Source: JASHVB01 sp049522565 (lineage in GTDB: Bacteria > Pseudomonadota > Alphaproteobacteria > Acetobacterales > Acetobacteraceae). From it: a stretch of DNA of 6,610 bases. The translations under genes and the position numbers were made by a program. This document shows, in pieces, positions 5,343-6,610 of the stretch. Location: contig JBEKNT010000387.1 of NCBI GenBank assembly GCA_049522565.1, positions 1 to 6,610 on the forward strand, read 5' to 3'. The notes below the pieces were generated by a model. That model saw only the letters and a list, made by a program, of their open reading frames with translations, was not told the DNA's origin and searched no databases. The number at the start of each line of letters is the position of its first letter. Position 1 is the stretch's first letter.

Positions 5343-6610
5343 CTATCCGCTGACGGGCCGAGCCGCGTTCCGCGGGCCGCGCACCAGCCGCGATGTCGCG
5401 AGGCTGTTCTGTATCTGATCCGCGGCGCTGGGTTGCGGCTTGCTGTCACGCACGGACCAACTGTCACGGCACCAATCAAGAATGAATTCGATCAGCGCGG
5501 CGCGCAGTTTGTGCGTGCCGAGCGTGTGGTCGGCGCCTTCCAATACACGCATCGTCACGTTCGGCTGCTGCCGCAGACGCCATCCGTCGTGGCCGAAATA
5601 TTCAGCAAGTTCCTCGACCCCGGGATCGTTGCAACCTAGTACGTAGAGCATCGGCAGCCCGCGATCCCCGAGCCCGCGAAGGGCGCGCCGAACCCGGCCG
5701 ACCCGCGTCGTCGCCCCGGGCAACAGGTTCAGCAACGGATCGATACCGGCAAGAGCGCGCCGCACCTGGCGCGCGGCGACGACGCGAACCAGATTGGCTA
5801 CGTCGAAGTCGGCGCGCAGCAGCCGAAGCCACGCTTGGGCGCTGAGGATGTTGCGCAGATAGAAGCGGGTCGGGCGCAGATCGGTGCGGCGCACGATGTC
5901 GGACGGATCGCCCTCGCGCCAGATGAACCGCTGCAGGTTCACCAGGATCAGGCCGCCCACGCGCTCGTCGCGATATGCGGCCTGCAGCGCGTGATACGCG
6001 CCGGAACATACGCCAAGCACCACGACAGGTCGCTGCGTACGCCGCGCCAGTTCCGCCACGGCGTCCAGTGCCCCGGCGGTTGTCGCTTCCGCATAGGGGC
6101 GGCCGACCTCGCCAGTCCGGGGCACCGTGTCGCCCATGCCCGCCGCATCCATGCGCAGCGAGATCACGCCATCCGCAGCGAGACTGCGTGCGAGATCCAC
6201 CGCGATCCGAGCGTTGCCCCAGCGGGGATTGGCGCTGGTGTTGACCAGCAGCACGGCGGGCGCGCCGTGAGTCGGCCAATCGGGGATCGTCAGAATACCA
6301 AACAGCGATTCGTCCGGGCCGAAACAAATCGGCGTTTCGCGCGCGTGCCCAACGGTGAGCGATGCATCGCCAGCCAGATCGGCGACGCGCGGCGCGTTTG
6401 ATGCGATGGGCCGGGCTTGCACCCAGCGCACGATCCGATCGAATGCGGCGCGCGGGACCCCAGCCGTATGCGAGTCGCGGTGCATAAGCTTCAGGTCTTC
6501 GTGCATCTGGAACATTGCCGCGGTGCCGACACTCCGCAACGATTCGGCCAGAGCGAGCACGGCCGGGCGGCTTTCTGACTCCATCAGCAGCGCCTCGGCT
6601 GCCGGCCGTT
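5343..6610 (-). CDS. Alpha/beta hydrolase with Cys nucleophile, 5' end beyond window
   Basis: The first ATG inside the window (6584) would give 413 residues, but the frame stays open upstream to the edge (eight full codons, no stop), so the gene is probably incomplete here. Numbering from that ATG, a full alpha/beta-hydrolase domain spans about 85-375. It shows a strand and loop VLLVNTSANPRWG (111-123), then LRMDAAGMGDT (143-153). The elbow GVCSG (191-195) places Cys193 where Ser is usual. The likely acid is Asp320 in GCNDPG and the likely His is His353 in GADHTLGTH. Before it, residues 1-55 look like the end of another hydrolase domain, with DSHTAGVP (37-44) resembling a catalytic-His loop; a tandem protein is therefore inferred. 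The tail after 376 is polar and probably disordered. There is no membrane segment. It is followed by the DHA2 exporter at 65 bases. Serine-aminopeptidase/BAAT-like or dienelactone-hydrolase-like activity is possible; the substrate is unknown. Confidence 0.85.
   Translation of the reverse strand, partial: RPAAEALLMESESRPAVLALAESLRSVGTAAMFQMHEDLKLMHRDSHTAGVPRAAFDRIVRWVQARPIASNAPRVADLAGDASLTVGHARETPICFGPDESLFGILTIPDWPTHGAPAVLLVNTSANPRWGNARIAVDLARSLAADGVISLRMDAAGMGDTVPRTGEVGRPYAEATTAGALDAVAELARRTQRPVVVLGVCSGAYHALQAAYRDERVGGLILVNLQRFIWREGDPSDIVRRTDLRPTRFYLRNILSAQAWLRLLRADFDVANLVRVVAARQVRRALAGIDPLLNLLPGATTRVGRVRRALRGLGDRGLPMLYVLGCNDPGVEELAEYFGHDGWRLRQQPNVTMRVLEGADHTLGTHKLRAALIEFILDWCRDSWSVRDSKPQPSAADQIQNSLATSRLVRGPRNAARPVSG

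Noticed and set aside
4478..5479. Reverse-strand open frame of 333 codons overlapping the DHA2 exporter
   Set aside because: It lies in another frame of the same strand as a gene with full MFS motifs. Its translation is rich in Arg, Ala and His without hydrophobic helices or domains, as expected of a high-GC shadow frame.

Overview
The window is about 65% GC, densely coding, and carries five protein genes on both strands with two repeat-filled intergenic gaps. The gaps hold short interspersed repeats that read CGTCATTGCG...AGCGACGAAGCA in one orientation and TTGCTTCGTCGC...CGCAATGAC in the other. From memory, repeats of this kind are common between genes in Bradyrhizobium, Rhodopseudomonas, Afipia and their relatives. 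With the GC content, this suggests an alphaproteobacterium, most likely of the Hyphomicrobiales (Rhizobiales). That placement is inference and rests on no marker gene. No rRNA, tRNA, CRISPR array, transposase or phage gene was seen.

Layout from left to right. At 29-988 (+) is a complete hormone-sensitive-lipase-type (bacterial family IV) esterase. At 989-1301 is a convergent gap with a large imperfect inverted repeat and a very G-rich hairpin or G-quadruplex tract. At 1302-2252 (-) is a classical alpha/beta hydrolase with a GHSMG nucleophile elbow. At 2253-2499 is a divergent gap with a second copy of the repeat. At 2500-3741 (+) is a 12-helix MFS exporter of the EntS/MFS_3 type, starting with GTG behind a strong AGGAGG site. 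At 3742-5277 (-) is a 14-helix DHA2 (EmrB/QacA-type) drug:proton antiporter. At 5343-6610 (-) is an alpha/beta hydrolase with an apparent cysteine nucleophile (GVCSG), whose reading frame stays open to the window edge.

The last two genes run in the same direction with a 65-base gap and probably form an operon of hydrolase then exporter. The two transporters are convergent and abut exactly: the TGA of one is followed directly by the reverse-strand TAG of the other. The first three genes are oriented as separate transcription units. Functionally this is a cluster of three unrelated-looking alpha/beta hydrolases and two drug-type exporters. It fits detoxification or small-molecule processing with export, but no substrate can be read from the sequence.

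I do not see clear evidence of a new biological system. The points most worth a second look are the Cys-nucleophile hydrolase that looks like the second half of a tandem protein and sits next to an exporter, the paired repeat elements with the G-rich tract, and the missing canonical acid in the middle hydrolase.
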